DNA of 64,000 nucleotides from UBA3210 sp963653535. Lineage in GTDB: Bacteria > Bacillota_I > Bacilli_A > RFN20 > CAG-449. The stretch covers positions 1 through 64,000 of the forward strand of contig CAVJWU010000002.1 of assembly GCA_963653535.1 (NCBI GenBank), in the 5' to 3' direction. The position numbers and the translations under genes were made by a program. Under the pieces are notes generated by a model, which worked only from the letters and a program-made list of their open reading frames with translations, did not search any database and had not been told where the DNA came from. How positions within the stretch are numbered: the first letter of the stretch is position 1; every line of letters starts with the position of its first letter. This document shows positions 16,855 through 27,072 of the stretch, piece after piece.

Positions 16855-16857
16855 AAA

Positions 16858-18357
16858 TTAAATCTTTAAAATTACACCTGATTTAACTTGTAATTTATTA
16901 TTTTTAACTGCTCCGTCTTTTGACTTAAATAAGATTTCTCCATCTACATCAATTTCATGATCAGTTAAATTAATGATAACTTTAATATTGTCTCTTAAAT
17001 AAGAAATTAATCTTAATTCAGTATTTTCAAGAACAAAATTATTATTAAATAAATGATTATGTTCTTTTCTTAAAGAAATTAAATTCTTAATGTAATTTAA
17101 TAATGAATTTTCATCTTTTAAAGCATCTTCAGCATTAAAAGAATCATCACTTAAAGGGAGATATAACTTATCAGAAGTAGAAAAGCCATTATTTTTCGAA
17201 TGATCAAATTTCATTGGAGTACGATCACCAGTACGATGATAACCTCCGTCTTTTGAATTTAAATTTTGATATTTAATGCCAAGTTCATCTCCATAATAAA
17301 CAAAAGGAATACCAGGAAGAGTCATTTGAACCATATAGAATAATCTTAATTCTTCATCGTTTAAGAAAGTTGCAAGTCGCCAAGTATCATGATTTCCTGA
17401 AATAACTGAAATATGACCATTATTTTCTCTTGCTTCATTAATTTTTTTAACTAAATCTTCTTTAAAGAGTTTAAAGACCTCGTCATTACCTCCATTTAAG
17501 ACATTTAAAGAATTTGAACATTTATTTTCCTTAGTCAAATAATGGAAGAAATCATCTTCATGATCTAGAATAAAATCTGAATCAAAGCCAGCTTTTAAGG
17601 CACGTGATGGGGCACACCACTCTGAAACTAAGAAGAAATCTTTATGAATTTCTCTTACCTTTTTAAAGATATATTGCCATACTTTAATTGTTGCTTCTTT
17701 TTCATCATCATTTTTAACAAGTGAATCAGCCATATCGACTCTAAAACCATCCGCGCCGTTATTTAGCCAAAAGGTCATAATACTAACAATATAATCTCTT
17801 GCTTTAAAAGTTCTTTCATCTTCATATGACATTTGCCAAGAATATAATCTATCATGATTAAAACCATAATTGAATGCAGGTTGATGAGAAAAGAAATTAA
17901 CCATGTATGCACCATTACGATCATGGCGACCAGATATTAAAATATAAGGTCTTTCATAATCCCAGACTGAATTATTCCAAATAAACAAATCAGAACAGTA
18001 ATTTCTAGTAGGTTTTGCAGATTCTAAGAATAATGGATTTTGTTCACTCGCGTGACCAGGAACTAAATCAACAATGATTTTTAAACCAAGCTCATGAGCT
18101 TTAGTAATCAAATTTTTAAAATCATTAATTGTTCCAAAACGAGGGTCGACATCAAAGAAATCAGAAATATCATAACCGCCGTCTTTAAAAGGAGATTTAT
18201 AAAATGGATTTAACCAAATCGCGTTAAAGCCTAAATTTTTTACATATTCTAGTTTACTAGTTATACCATTTAAATCGCCAATACCATCACCATTTGAATC
18301 TTTAAATGATGTAGGATAAATTTCATAAAAAACTAAATTATCTTTCCAAGAGTTCAT
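16858..18357 (-). CDS. GH13 alpha-glucosidase/alpha-amylase family enzyme
   Basis: Product of 499 residues with a complete GH13 barrel: VFYEIYPTSFKDSNGDGIGD (calcium-loop type start), DLVPGH (region I), GFRVDMAD (nucleophile Asp about 206), VSEW (acid/base Glu about 245) and SGNHD (about 321), then a small C-terminal beta domain. The N-terminal pattern is that of oligo-1,6-glucosidases and related exo-acting enzymes. No signal peptide, so it is cytoplasmic. It probably hydrolyses malto- or isomalto-oligosaccharides, perhaps those released by the pullulanase. Exact specificity cannot be read from sequence. It lies 2 bases after tex. Confidence 0.85.
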   Translation of the reverse strand: MNSWKDNLVFYEIYPTSFKDSNGDGIGDLNGITSKLEYVKNLGFNAIWLNPFYKSPFKDGGYDISDFFDVDPRFGTINDFKNLITKAHELGLKIIVDLVPGHASEQNPLFLESAKPTRNYCSDLFIWNNSVWDYERPYILISGRHDRNGAYMVNFFSHQPAFNYGFNHDRLYSWQMSYEDERTFKARDYIVSIMTFWLNNGADGFRVDMADSLVKNDDEKEATIKVWQYIFKKVREIHKDFFLVSEWCAPSRALKAGFDSDFILDHEDDFFHYLTKENKCSNSLNVLNGGNDEVFKLFKEDLVKKINEARENNGHISVISGNHDTWRLATFLNDEELRLFYMVQMTLPGIPFVYYGDELGIKYQNLNSKDGGYHRTGDRTPMKFDHSKNNGFSTSDKLYLPLSDDSFNAEDALKDENSLLNYIKNLISLRKEHNHLFNNNFVLENTELRLISYLRDNIKVIINLTDHEIDVDGEILFKSKDGAVKNNKLQVKSGVILKI

Positions 18358-18359
18358 AA

Positions 18360-20528
18360 TTATTCCTTCCCTACTTGTTTAATTGATAAACCAATTCTCT
18401 TTTTATTCGCATCAACTTGAATAACTTTTACTTTAACAATTTGACCAATTTTTAATGCATCTAGTGGATGCTTAATAAATTTATCAGAAATTTCTGAAAT
18501 ATGAACTAAACCATCTTGGTGAACTCCAATGTCAATGAATGCACCAAAATCGATAATATTTCTAACTGTTCCATCTAATTCCATCCCAACTTGAAGATCT
18601 TTAATATCAGTAACATCGTTTCTTAAAATAGCTTGAGCATTTAAATCACGGATGTCTCTACCAGGTTTTTCTAATTCTAGGATAATATCTTTTAATGTTT
18701 CTACGCCGACATTTAGTTTTTTCGCAGTCGAATCGATATTAATAGAATCTAACTTTTTAATTAAAATAGGTGAACCTAAATCTTCTAAAGAACAGCCAAT
18801 TTCTTTTAATAAATTTAAAGTTATTTCATAAGATTCAGGATGAATTCCTGTATTATCTAAAGGATAATGATCACTAATACGTAAGAAACCTGCACATTGT
18901 TCAAAAGCTTTTTGACCAAGTTTAGGAACATTTAATAATTCTTTTCTCGAAGTAAATTCTCCATTTGCTTCTCGATATGTAACAATGTTTGTCGCAATAG
19001 TAGAATTAATGCCAGAGACATAACTTAATAAAGAAGGAGAAGCATGATTTAAATCAACACCGACTAAGTTAACGCAGTTTTCAATTACGCCTCCTAATGC
19101 TTCACCTAAATGTTTTTGGTTCATATCATGTTGATATTGACCAACACCGATTGATTTAGGATCAATTTTAACTAGTTCAGCAAGAGGATCTTGGACTCTT
19201 CTAGCTAAAGAAATCGCACTTCTTACTGAAACATCTAAATTAGGGAATTCTTTTGTTCCAAGTTTAGAAGCGCTATAAACTGATGCGCCTGCTTCATTAG
19301 TGATTACAAAATCAATTTTACAATTTGGAAATTTATCAAATAAATATTCTTTGATGAATCTTTCTGATTCTCTTCCTCCAGTACCATTACCTAATGAGAT
19401 TAAGTCTACTTTATATTTAGTAACTAAGGAAGCGAGTTTAATACCTTCTTTTTCAAGAATATCTTTTTTATCGACTGTTCCATATAAAACACCAGTATAA
19501 AGTACTTTACCTAAGCGATCAACAATACCAATTTTACAACCAGTTCTAATACCTGGGTCAAAGCCTAAAACGACTTTATTTTTAGTAGGTGATTGAAGTA
19601 ATAATTCTTTTAAATTTGATTTAAAAACTTCAATTGAGGTATTTTCACTTGTTTCAAGTAAAGAAGAAAATACTTCATTATCAATACTTGGTTTAATTAA
19701 TCTTTTATATGCATCTTCAATCGCTGAAGTTAAAATTTCTTCAAAAGGAGAATTGTTCTTAATTATATCTTTTTTGATATGATTAATATTAGTTTCATCG
19801 CGTCCAGTAATATCAATTTTTAAAACACCAAGTTTTTCACCTCTACTAATAGCGAGTACTCTATGTGAAGCAATTTTACAAACTGGTTCAGAATAATCGT
19901 AGTATTGGGCGAATTTTTCTAATTCGTCAGCGTCTTTTTTATTTAATTTAGTTGAAACGTTAAAATTTTTAATGACATTACTTCTAATAAATTTACGATA
20001 ATTTGAATTATCTGAAATATTTTCTGCAATAATGTCTTTTGCTCCTTGAATTGCATCTTCCGCATTATTAATTTTCTTTTCAGGATTAATAAAAGTTTTT
20101 ACAAATTCATTTAATTCTGGCTTATTAACTTGTTTTAATAAGTACTCGCTTAATCCTTCTAATCCTGCTTCACGAGCGATTGATGCTCTAGTTTTCTTCT
20201 TAGGTTTATAAGGACGATAGATATCTTCAAGTTCAGATAATGTACGAGCGTTAAATAATGAATTTTTAATTTCATCAGTCAATTTACCTTGTTCATCAAT
20301 TGACTTTAAGATTGTATCTAAACGATCGTAAAAATTATTATAATAAGTATATTTTTCAACAAAGTTTCTTAAAACTTCATCGCTTAGTGAACCTGTCAAT
20401 TCTTTTCTATAACGAGCAATGAAAGGAACAGAACATCCTTCATTTAATAAAGATATGACATTTTCAACTTGTTTTGATTTTAATTGTAAATCACTTTCAA
20501 GTTTTTGATTTATTAATTCTTGATACAT
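18360..20528 (-). CDS. tex: RNA-binding transcription accessory protein Tex
   Basis: Product of 722 residues with the Tex order: N-terminal helical domain with VPFIARYRKELTGSL (about 35-50), the YRPYKPKKKTRASIA stretch (about 120), a YqgF/RuvC-like domain (GFDPGIRTGCK, about 320), helix-hairpin-helix repeats, and a C-terminal S1 RNA-binding domain (GTVRNIIDFGAFIDIG, about 655). It binds nucleic acid and affects transcription and RNA turnover. RBS TAGGAG. Confidence 0.95.
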   Translation of the reverse strand: MYQELINQKLESDLQLKSKQVENVISLLNEGCSVPFIARYRKELTGSLSDEVLRNFVEKYTYYNNFYDRLDTILKSIDEQGKLTDEIKNSLFNARTLSELEDIYRPYKPKKKTRASIAREAGLEGLSEYLLKQVNKPELNEFVKTFINPEKKINNAEDAIQGAKDIIAENISDNSNYRKFIRSNVIKNFNVSTKLNKKDADELEKFAQYYDYSEPVCKIASHRVLAISRGEKLGVLKIDITGRDETNINHIKKDIIKNNSPFEEILTSAIEDAYKRLIKPSIDNEVFSSLLETSENTSIEVFKSNLKELLLQSPTKNKVVLGFDPGIRTGCKIGIVDRLGKVLYTGVLYGTVDKKDILEKEGIKLASLVTKYKVDLISLGNGTGGRESERFIKEYLFDKFPNCKIDFVITNEAGASVYSASKLGTKEFPNLDVSVRSAISLARRVQDPLAELVKIDPKSIGVGQYQHDMNQKHLGEALGGVIENCVNLVGVDLNHASPSLLSYVSGINSTIATNIVTYREANGEFTSRKELLNVPKLGQKAFEQCAGFLRISDHYPLDNTGIHPESYEITLNLLKEIGCSLEDLGSPILIKKLDSINIDSTAKKLNVGVETLKDIILELEKPGRDIRDLNAQAILRNDVTDIKDLQVGMELDGTVRNIIDFGAFIDIGVHQDGLVHISEISDKFIKHPLDALKIGQIVKVKVIQVDANKKRIGLSIKQVGKE

Positions 20529-20548
20529 ATTTTCTCCTAATAAAGTAA

Positions 20549-20570
20549 ATGTTAGGCCGCGCCTAACATT
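20549..20570 (-). terminator. GC-rich hairpin between leuS and tex
   Basis: Arms AATGTTAGG and CCTAACATT around a CG-rich loop, 10 bases past the leuS stop. The minus-strand T-tract is interrupted (TTTACTTTATT), so it may be a partial terminator or an RNA processing/stabilising hairpin. Confidence 0.45.
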
Positions 20571-20579
20571 ACTATTTTT

Positions 20580-22982
20580 TTAGATTGCTACAATATTAAC
20601 AATCTTACCTTTAATGACAATTATTTTCTTGATTGTTTTACCTTCAAGACGAGTTTTAATACCTTCATTATTTAAAGCAATATCTTCAATTTCTTTTTCA
20701 CTTGCTTCAGTAGGTACTTCGATAATTTCTCTTACTTTACCACAAATTTGGACAGCGATTTTAACGCTTTGTAAAGCAAGTTTTGATTCATCATATTTTG
20801 GCCAACTAACAAAATCGATAATTTCTTTATGACCTAATTTTTCCCAAATTTCACTACAAATATGAGGACAAATAGGTGCAAGCAATTGAACAAATCCTTC
20901 TAAATATGGTTTATAAATATGTTCTTGTTTATAGACTTCATTAATAAAAATCATCATTTGTGAAATCGCAGTATTAAATGCCATCGCTTCAAAGTCATTA
21001 GTGACTTTCTTGACTGTAAAGTTATAAATATAATCTAAAGCATGATCATTTTCTAAAGTCATTTTAGAAGTAAATGCTTCTTCATCAAATAATCTAAATA
21101 CACGATCTAACCATCTTTTTGCTCCGTCAAGACCTGAATCTGACCAAGGTAAACTTGCTTCAAGAGGTCCCATGAACATTTCATAAAGTCTTAATGAATC
21201 TGCGCCATAATCACGAACAACATCATCTGGGTTAACAACATTACCTTTAGATTTAGACATTTTTTCGCCATTAGAGCCAAGAATCATTCCTTGATGGAAT
21301 AATTTTTTAAATGGTTCTTTATGTGAAACGTATCCTTGATCATAAAGGAAATTCATCCAGAATCTAGAATATAATAAGTGACCTACCGCGTGTTCAGTTC
21401 CGCCGACATAAAGATCGACTGGCATCCAGTGTTTTTCTAATTCCTTATCGCAGAATGTTTGATCATTATTTGGATCAATATATCTTAAATAATACCAAGA
21501 TGAACCAGCGCTACCAGGCATAGTAGATGATTCTCTTTTTGCTTGTTTTCCATTATAAGTTAAATTAATCCAATCAGTCGCATTTTCTAAAGGTGATTTA
21601 CCATCTTTAGATCTCTTATAATCTTTTACTTCAGGTAAAAGTAAAGGAAGTTCTGCATCCTTTAAAGGAACAATTTCATCCCCGATAAAGACAACAGGAA
21701 TTGGTTCACCCCAATATCTTTGACGAGCGAAAATCCATTCTCTTAATTTATAGTTAACTTGTTTCTTACCAATACCTTTTTCGGTGAGGTATTCAAGCAT
21801 CTTATTAATCGCATCTTCTTTATTTAAACCATCTAAGAAAGAAGAATTAATGTGAATTCCATCTTGAGTATAAGCTTCTTTTGTTACGTCTCCACCTTCA
21901 AGAACTGGAATAATTTCAAGTCCGAATTTTTTTGCGAATGCATAATCTCTTTCATCGTGAGCTGGAACTGCCATAATCGCACCTGTACCATAAGTAATTA
22001 ATACATAATCAGAAATCCAAATAGGAATTAATTTATTATTAACTGGATTAACTGCATATGCACCAGTAAAAGCACCTGTTTTTTCTTTATTTAATTCAGT
22101 TCTTTCTAAATCTGATTTACTAGCTGCGAATTCAATATATTTATTAACTTCTTCAAGATGTTCAGGTGTCGTAATCTTTTTAACTAAAGGATGTTCTGGT
22201 GATAAGACACAATAAGTCGCACCGAATAAAGTATCACAACGAGTGGTAAAGACAGTAAACTTTTCATCTGTTCCATTAACGTTAAAATCAACTAATGCAC
22301 CGACTGATTTACCAATCCAGTTTCTTTGAATTTCTTTTGTTGAACTTGGCCAATCAATTTGATCTAGTTGATCAAGTAATCTTTCCGCATACTTAGGAAT
22401 ATCAAGTACCCATTGTTTCATATTCTTTCTAACAACTGGATAATTACCTCTTTCAGAACGGCCATTAATAACTTCATCATTAGCTAAAACAGTACCTAAT
22501 TCTTCACACCAGTTGACTGGCATATCGACAAGTTTTGCTAAGCCTTGTTCTAATAATTTTTTAAAAATCCATTGAGTCCATTTATAGAATTTAGGATCAC
22601 AAGTAGAAATTTGTTTGCTCCAATCAAAACTAAAACCTAACATCTTAAGTTGAGCAGTAAATGTTTTAATGTTTTCTAAGGTGAACCCTTCAGGATGATT
22701 TCCTGTTTGGATTGCAAATTGTTCCGCAGGTAAACCAAAAGAATCAAATCCCATTGGATGTAAAACATTATATCCTTGGGCTCTTTTCATTCTCGCCATA
22801 ATATCAGTTGCGGTATAACCTTCTGGATGGCCGACATGAAGACCTTTTCCACTTGGATAAGGGAACATATCTAAAACATAATATTTAGGTTTTGAAAAAT
22901 CATGTGTATCACAAAAATAAGTATTGTTATCATCCCAATATTTTTGCCATTTCTTCTCTATTTCTTGATAATTGTAACTCAT
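20580..22982 (-). CDS. leuS: Leucyl-tRNA synthetase
   Basis: Product of 800 residues, normal bacterial length. Class I signatures are intact: HVGH (residues 49-52, within PYPSGKGLHVGH) and KMSKS (about 574). The editing domain CP1 (about 220-400) has the expected TTRCDTLFGAT and GTGAIMAVPAHD motifs. It charges tRNA-Leu. RBS TGGAGG. The 122-base gap upstream is too short for a T-box and none of the T-box sequence is there. Confidence 0.97.
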   Translation of the reverse strand: MSYNYQEIEKKWQKYWDDNNTYFCDTHDFSKPKYYVLDMFPYPSGKGLHVGHPEGYTATDIMARMKRAQGYNVLHPMGFDSFGLPAEQFAIQTGNHPEGFTLENIKTFTAQLKMLGFSFDWSKQISTCDPKFYKWTQWIFKKLLEQGLAKLVDMPVNWCEELGTVLANDEVINGRSERGNYPVVRKNMKQWVLDIPKYAERLLDQLDQIDWPSSTKEIQRNWIGKSVGALVDFNVNGTDEKFTVFTTRCDTLFGATYCVLSPEHPLVKKITTPEHLEEVNKYIEFAASKSDLERTELNKEKTGAFTGAYAVNPVNNKLIPIWISDYVLITYGTGAIMAVPAHDERDYAFAKKFGLEIIPVLEGGDVTKEAYTQDGIHINSSFLDGLNKEDAINKMLEYLTEKGIGKKQVNYKLREWIFARQRYWGEPIPVVFIGDEIVPLKDAELPLLLPEVKDYKRSKDGKSPLENATDWINLTYNGKQAKRESSTMPGSAGSSWYYLRYIDPNNDQTFCDKELEKHWMPVDLYVGGTEHAVGHLLYSRFWMNFLYDQGYVSHKEPFKKLFHQGMILGSNGEKMSKSKGNVVNPDDVVRDYGADSLRLYEMFMGPLEASLPWSDSGLDGAKRWLDRVFRLFDEEAFTSKMTLENDHALDYIYNFTVKKVTNDFEAMAFNTAISQMMIFINEVYKQEHIYKPYLEGFVQLLAPICPHICSEIWEKLGHKEIIDFVSWPKYDESKLALQSVKIAVQICGKVREIIEVPTEASEKEIEDIALNNEGIKTRLEGKTIKKIIVIKGKIVNIVAI

Positions 22983-23104
22983 AAGTCCTCCATTTAAATA
23001 TAAATATTTAAATTCATACTCTATAATAATAACTTTTCTTGTGATGTGTTACAAGTAATTTAAGATTTAGGGAGTAAATAAAACAGCAATTAGAAATGAG
23101 CAAA

Positions 23105-24331
23105 TTATTTTTCAATCGCGACTTTATTAAGAATATATTTTTTTAAATCTAAATAGAAATTACGAAGTTTATTATATTCTAAACGAGTATCAAAACTCAA
23201 ATTCAAGAGATGTTTATAACGGTCCATAAAGATTAAATAATAACCAATAAACAAGGATATATAAACAAAAGAATTAATATTAGAAATATAATTCATAACA
23301 ATAACAACTATTGCAATTAATAAATAAAATAAATATGATTGTACACCTTCTTCGATGACGTAAGAATTTCCTACTTTATTCAATTTTGAATAAATTGAAG
23401 TTAAATTAAATGAAGTATCAAAATTAATAAATTTATTTTCTAATTTAGTAAGTTCGTATTTTTTCGTATTTTTACTAAGTAAAAGCATTTGTTTACTAGC
23501 GAATTGAATAATAATAATTCCTAAAAGAATAAAAATATGCATAATTCCATTATTTATTAAGATGCACGAAATAAAAATAAGGATAAATAAATCATTCAAA
23601 GTCCCATAAACATAAAGAATAATTTTTCCTTTTAATGTCAGAATTAAAGTTAAATCATTAGATGTTAATTGGATATTCTTTTTAATTGCAACATCAAGAA
23701 TTTCCTTAACTTCATTATCATAAGATTTATTTTGTCCTAGTAAGATGTAACCTTTAAAAAAGCAAGAAAAGCAAATTAAAACCGCGGTTACAATTGTTAA
23801 AGTAATATTTTGTTTTTCCGCATTTGAACTGATGAAAGAAAATAAATAAATTAAACCAAAATCTAAAATTAAAAAAGTTAAATATAGAATAATATAATTA
23901 AGATTTAATAATTTTCTTTTCACGTTTATCTTCTTTTTTTCACACTTTTTAACAATTAAACTAAAGCCAGTAAATAATGTTAAAAATTCATTAATTTCCA
24001 TTTTAATTTGACCAAAATTAGGATCATTAACAATAACATAATTCTTATATTTACGAACAAATAAAACAAAATGAGAAATATTATTATCATTTAATTGAAC
24101 AATTGAATTCGGATGTTTAAATATTTCCTCTTTTGTAGTTACTTCGACTCCTTCTAATTCCATATCGAATTTAGATGCAATCTTTTTTAAATCAGTAAAT
24201 GAATAGGCGTTTTTAGTATAATTTCGCTCCAAATTTAAATATTTTCGATTTTTATAAGCATATGATAAACACATTTTTAAGCAAGCGAATCCGCAGTCAA
24301 ATTCATTTTCTTGTAAACATATATATTCCAT
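23105..24331 (-). CDS. C39-type peptidase fused to a membrane domain, no ATPase domain
   Basis: Product of 408 residues. The first 130 residues are a C39 cysteine peptidase with oxyanion Gln7, catalytic Cys13 (FDCGFACL), His87 (SHFVLFV) and Asp103 (NDPNFG). Five or six membrane helices follow (about 140-380) in the arrangement of a type I ABC exporter membrane domain, ending with a coiled segment. The nucleotide-binding domain that bacteriocin exporters such as ComA or PCAT carry C-terminally is absent: there is no Walker A, signature or Walker B. It stands alone between leuS and parC with its own RBS (AGGAGG). It may act as a membrane protease on Gly-Gly-type leader peptides, or need a separate ATPase. 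No leader-peptide gene was seen nearby. Confidence 0.75.
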   Translation of the reverse strand: MEYICLQENEFDCGFACLKMCLSYAYKNRKYLNLERNYTKNAYSFTDLKKIASKFDMELEGVEVTTKEEIFKHPNSIVQLNDNNISHFVLFVRKYKNYVIVNDPNFGQIKMEINEFLTLFTGFSLIVKKCEKKKINVKRKLLNLNYIILYLTFLILDFGLIYLFSFISSNAEKQNITLTIVTAVLICFSCFFKGYILLGQNKSYDNEVKEILDVAIKKNIQLTSNDLTLILTLKGKIILYVYGTLNDLFILIFISCILINNGIMHIFILLGIIIIQFASKQMLLLSKNTKKYELTKLENKFINFDTSFNLTSIYSKLNKVGNSYVIEEGVQSYLFYLLIAIVVIVMNYISNINSFVYISLFIGYYLIFMDRYKHLLNLSFDTRLEYNKLRNFYLDLKKYILNKVAIEK

Positions 24332-24400
24332 AAAATTTTTCCTCCTATATATGTTTTTTGCTTAAAATAAGAATAATCCTAAAATAAATTTAATTTTTTT

Positions 24401-24430
24401 AAAAAAAGACTTAGTCACAAGGACTAAGTC
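24401..24430 (-). terminator. Terminator after parC
   Basis: Perfect 9-base stem GACTTAGTC/GACTAAGTC followed by T7 on the minus strand; the stem overlaps the parC stop codon. Confidence 0.9.
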
Positions 24431-27072
24431 TAATCATCATCAACAAAATCAAATAAGCTAATTTTATCTTTGTCATCATTACTTTCTTCGTTAGTAACAT
24501 TAGAAGTAGGAATTTCTATTTTTCTTAAATCAGATTCATCAATTAACGAAACTTCATCTTCTTCAACTAATGGTTCATATAATTTCGAATCAGAAGAAAT
24601 TATTTCAACATCGATATTGAAGTAATCAACAATATTAAACGCACTTCCTAATTCTAAATTATCACTCTTTAAATAAGAATCTATTGGCGTTAATTTAATG
24701 TCTTTAAATTCTATCTTTTTAACTTCTTGATTTTCATAAAGAACGTATTCAACGCTATCTTCAACTTTCTTACCTACTTTATTAATATAAATAATATTTT
24801 GAGGGTCAGATTTAAATGATTTAATTAAGTTAGTTTTCGCACTTAATCTAGATGTTTTTTCAAGATGAGCAGAATCAATTAATCGAACACCACTTTGTTT
24901 AGTTATAACGTGGAAATAAACTTTTTCATGTGGTTCAACGCTTATTAATTGAGAAAGATATTTGTTATCTTTATCCATTTTAATCGCTTTAATACCGCCA
25001 GCTTTTACACCAACTTTTTTCACTTCAGATTCATCAAAATAATTAAATGATCCATTATCGAGAACTACACCTAGACCAGTTTGACCAAAGCAAGCTTTAA
25101 CGTCTGTTACTTCATCATCATTTAATAATTTAAAACATTTTGAAGGTTTATTAAATTTAGAAGTTTCAAATTGGTATAAAGGAGAACGTTTAATTTGTCC
25201 TTGTTTACTAATTAGACTAATCGATACTCCTTTAATAAACTCTCTAACTAAAATACCTTTAATAATCTTTTCTTTTGGTGAAAGAGTTGAAATATCATTA
25301 ATATGTGAACCTTCTTCTTTCCACTTCATATCATCTAATTTATATACTGGTAAACAAATATAATTACCAAAATTAGTAAATAAAAGTAAAGAATCAGTTG
25401 TATATGCTTTAACTATACCTTTAATACAATCACCTAATTTAATATTAGGTAAGAATTCACTAGATTTAAATGATTTTAAATTACTACGCTTAATATAACC
25501 ATCGCGCGTAAATGAAATCATACATTCATCTTTAGAAATTAAAGCTTTCTTATCAATATCGAATGATGTATCTTGATCTTCAATAAGAGTTCTACGATCA
25601 TCACCAAATTTATCTTTAACTTTATTTAAATCGGATTTAATAAGATTATTCATCTTTACAGGTGATTCAAGTAAGCCTTTTAAATATTCAATATTTTTAG
25701 TTAATTCATCTTTTTCATTAACTAAAGTCATAATATCCAAATTAGATAAACGATATAATTGTAAGTTTAAGATTGCTTCAGCTTGAACTTCTGAGAAAGC
25801 AAATTGTTTAACTAAATTTACTTTTGCATCAGCTTTATCTTTACTTTTCTTAATTAATGCAACAACTTCATCAATAATAGAACAAGCTTTAATTAAGCCT
25901 TCAACGATATGAAGTCTATTCTCAGCTTTTTCTAAATCAAATTTACTTCTTCTTGTTAAGACATCAACTTGATGTTCAATATAGCAATCAATCATTTCCG
26001 TTAATGGAGCGACAACTGGGCGATCGTGGTCAATAACTAAGCAATTAAACTTAATAGTTGAACATAAGACACCTTTCGATAATAAGAAATTTAAAATGTT
26101 ATTTGGATCAGAATCTTTTTTAATATCTATCGCGATTCTTAATCCATCACGGTCCGTTTCATCTCTAACTTCGATAATTGCATCTAATTTATTTGCAAAT
26201 CGACATTTATCAATATTATTGACTAATTCAGATTTATCTTTGCCCCAAGGGATTTCTGTAATGATTATTTGATTAACATCTTTTAAGGACGTATTAACTT
26301 CTGTTTTACACCATAATTTAAAACTACCATTTCCACTTTCATACATTGGAAGTAAGATAGAAGTATCTTTAATAATACCACCGGTTGGAAAATCTGGTCC
26401 TTTAATAAATTCCATCAATTCTTTTGTGCTGCATTTTTTATGTGATATACGATAATTGATCGCATCAATAACTTCTCTTAAATTGTGAGGAGGAATATCA
26501 GTAGATGAACCAATCGCAATTCCCTGCGTACCATTAACTAATAAGTTAGGAAAGCGAGCAGGAAGAACAGTAGGTTCAAATTCTAAATCATCGAAGTTTA
26601 GTTGCATATCAACTGTGTTCTTATTTAAATCTTGAACCATTAAATCAGATAATTCAGATAATCGAGCTTCAGTATAACGATATGCCGCCGGACCATCACC
26701 ATCGATTGAACCATTATTACCTTGGAAATCAATTAAAGGATAACGCATTTTCCAATCTTGTGACATTCTTACCATCGCTTCATAGACTGAAGTATCGCCA
26801 TGAGGATGGAATCGACCGATAACGGCACCAACTGTACGAGCACATTTTCTAGTTGGTTTACTAGAAACGTTACCTTCTAGAATCATCGTATAAAGGATTC
26901 TTCTTTGAACAGGTTTAAGACCATCACGAACATCAGGAACTGCTCTTTCTTGAAGAACATATTTTGAATAACGACCAAATCCTTCCGACATGACGTCTTC
27001 AATATTAGATACTTGAATAAATTCTTCTTGTCTTAAAGAGGAAGTATCTAATTCAGTTTTTTTCTTAGCCAT
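24430..27072 (-). CDS. parC: DNA topoisomerase IV subunit A
   Basis: Product of 880 residues. Winged-helix/tower region with the catalytic tyrosine in AAYRYTEARLS (about residue 130), QGNNGSIDGDGPAAY ahead of it, then a C-terminal beta-pinwheel with degenerate repeats (about 530-800) and an acidic tail. The GyrA-specific QRRGGKG-type box is not obvious, and the gene order parE-parC next to plsY is that of Bacillus topoisomerase IV, so ParC is preferred over GyrA. It overlaps parE by 8 bases. It decatenates daughter chromosomes. Confidence 0.9.
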   Translation of the reverse strand: MAKKKTELDTSSLRQEEFIQVSNIEDVMSEGFGRYSKYVLQERAVPDVRDGLKPVQRRILYTMILEGNVSSKPTRKCARTVGAVIGRFHPHGDTSVYEAMVRMSQDWKMRYPLIDFQGNNGSIDGDGPAAYRYTEARLSELSDLMVQDLNKNTVDMQLNFDDLEFEPTVLPARFPNLLVNGTQGIAIGSSTDIPPHNLREVIDAINYRISHKKCSTKELMEFIKGPDFPTGGIIKDTSILLPMYESGNGSFKLWCKTEVNTSLKDVNQIIITEIPWGKDKSELVNNIDKCRFANKLDAIIEVRDETDRDGLRIAIDIKKDSDPNNILNFLLSKGVLCSTIKFNCLVIDHDRPVVAPLTEMIDCYIEHQVDVLTRRSKFDLEKAENRLHIVEGLIKACSIIDEVVALIKKSKDKADAKVNLVKQFAFSEVQAEAILNLQLYRLSNLDIMTLVNEKDELTKNIEYLKGLLESPVKMNNLIKSDLNKVKDKFGDDRRTLIEDQDTSFDIDKKALISKDECMISFTRDGYIKRSNLKSFKSSEFLPNIKLGDCIKGIVKAYTTDSLLLFTNFGNYICLPVYKLDDMKWKEEGSHINDISTLSPKEKIIKGILVREFIKGVSISLISKQGQIKRSPLYQFETSKFNKPSKCFKLLNDDEVTDVKACFGQTGLGVVLDNGSFNYFDESEVKKVGVKAGGIKAIKMDKDNKYLSQLISVEPHEKVYFHVITKQSGVRLIDSAHLEKTSRLSAKTNLIKSFKSDPQNIIYINKVGKKVEDSVEYVLYENQEVKKIEFKDIKLTPIDSYLKSDNLELGSAFNIVDYFNIDVEIISSDSKLYEPLVEEDEVSLIDESDLRKIEIPTSNVTNEESNDDKDKISLFDFVDDD

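Noticed and set aside
22983..23104. T-box leader or operator in front of leuS
   Set aside because: The gap is too short for a T-box and lacks the TGGNACC core. A CTTGT/ACAAG dyad at about 23038-23055 has only 5-base arms and is expected by chance.
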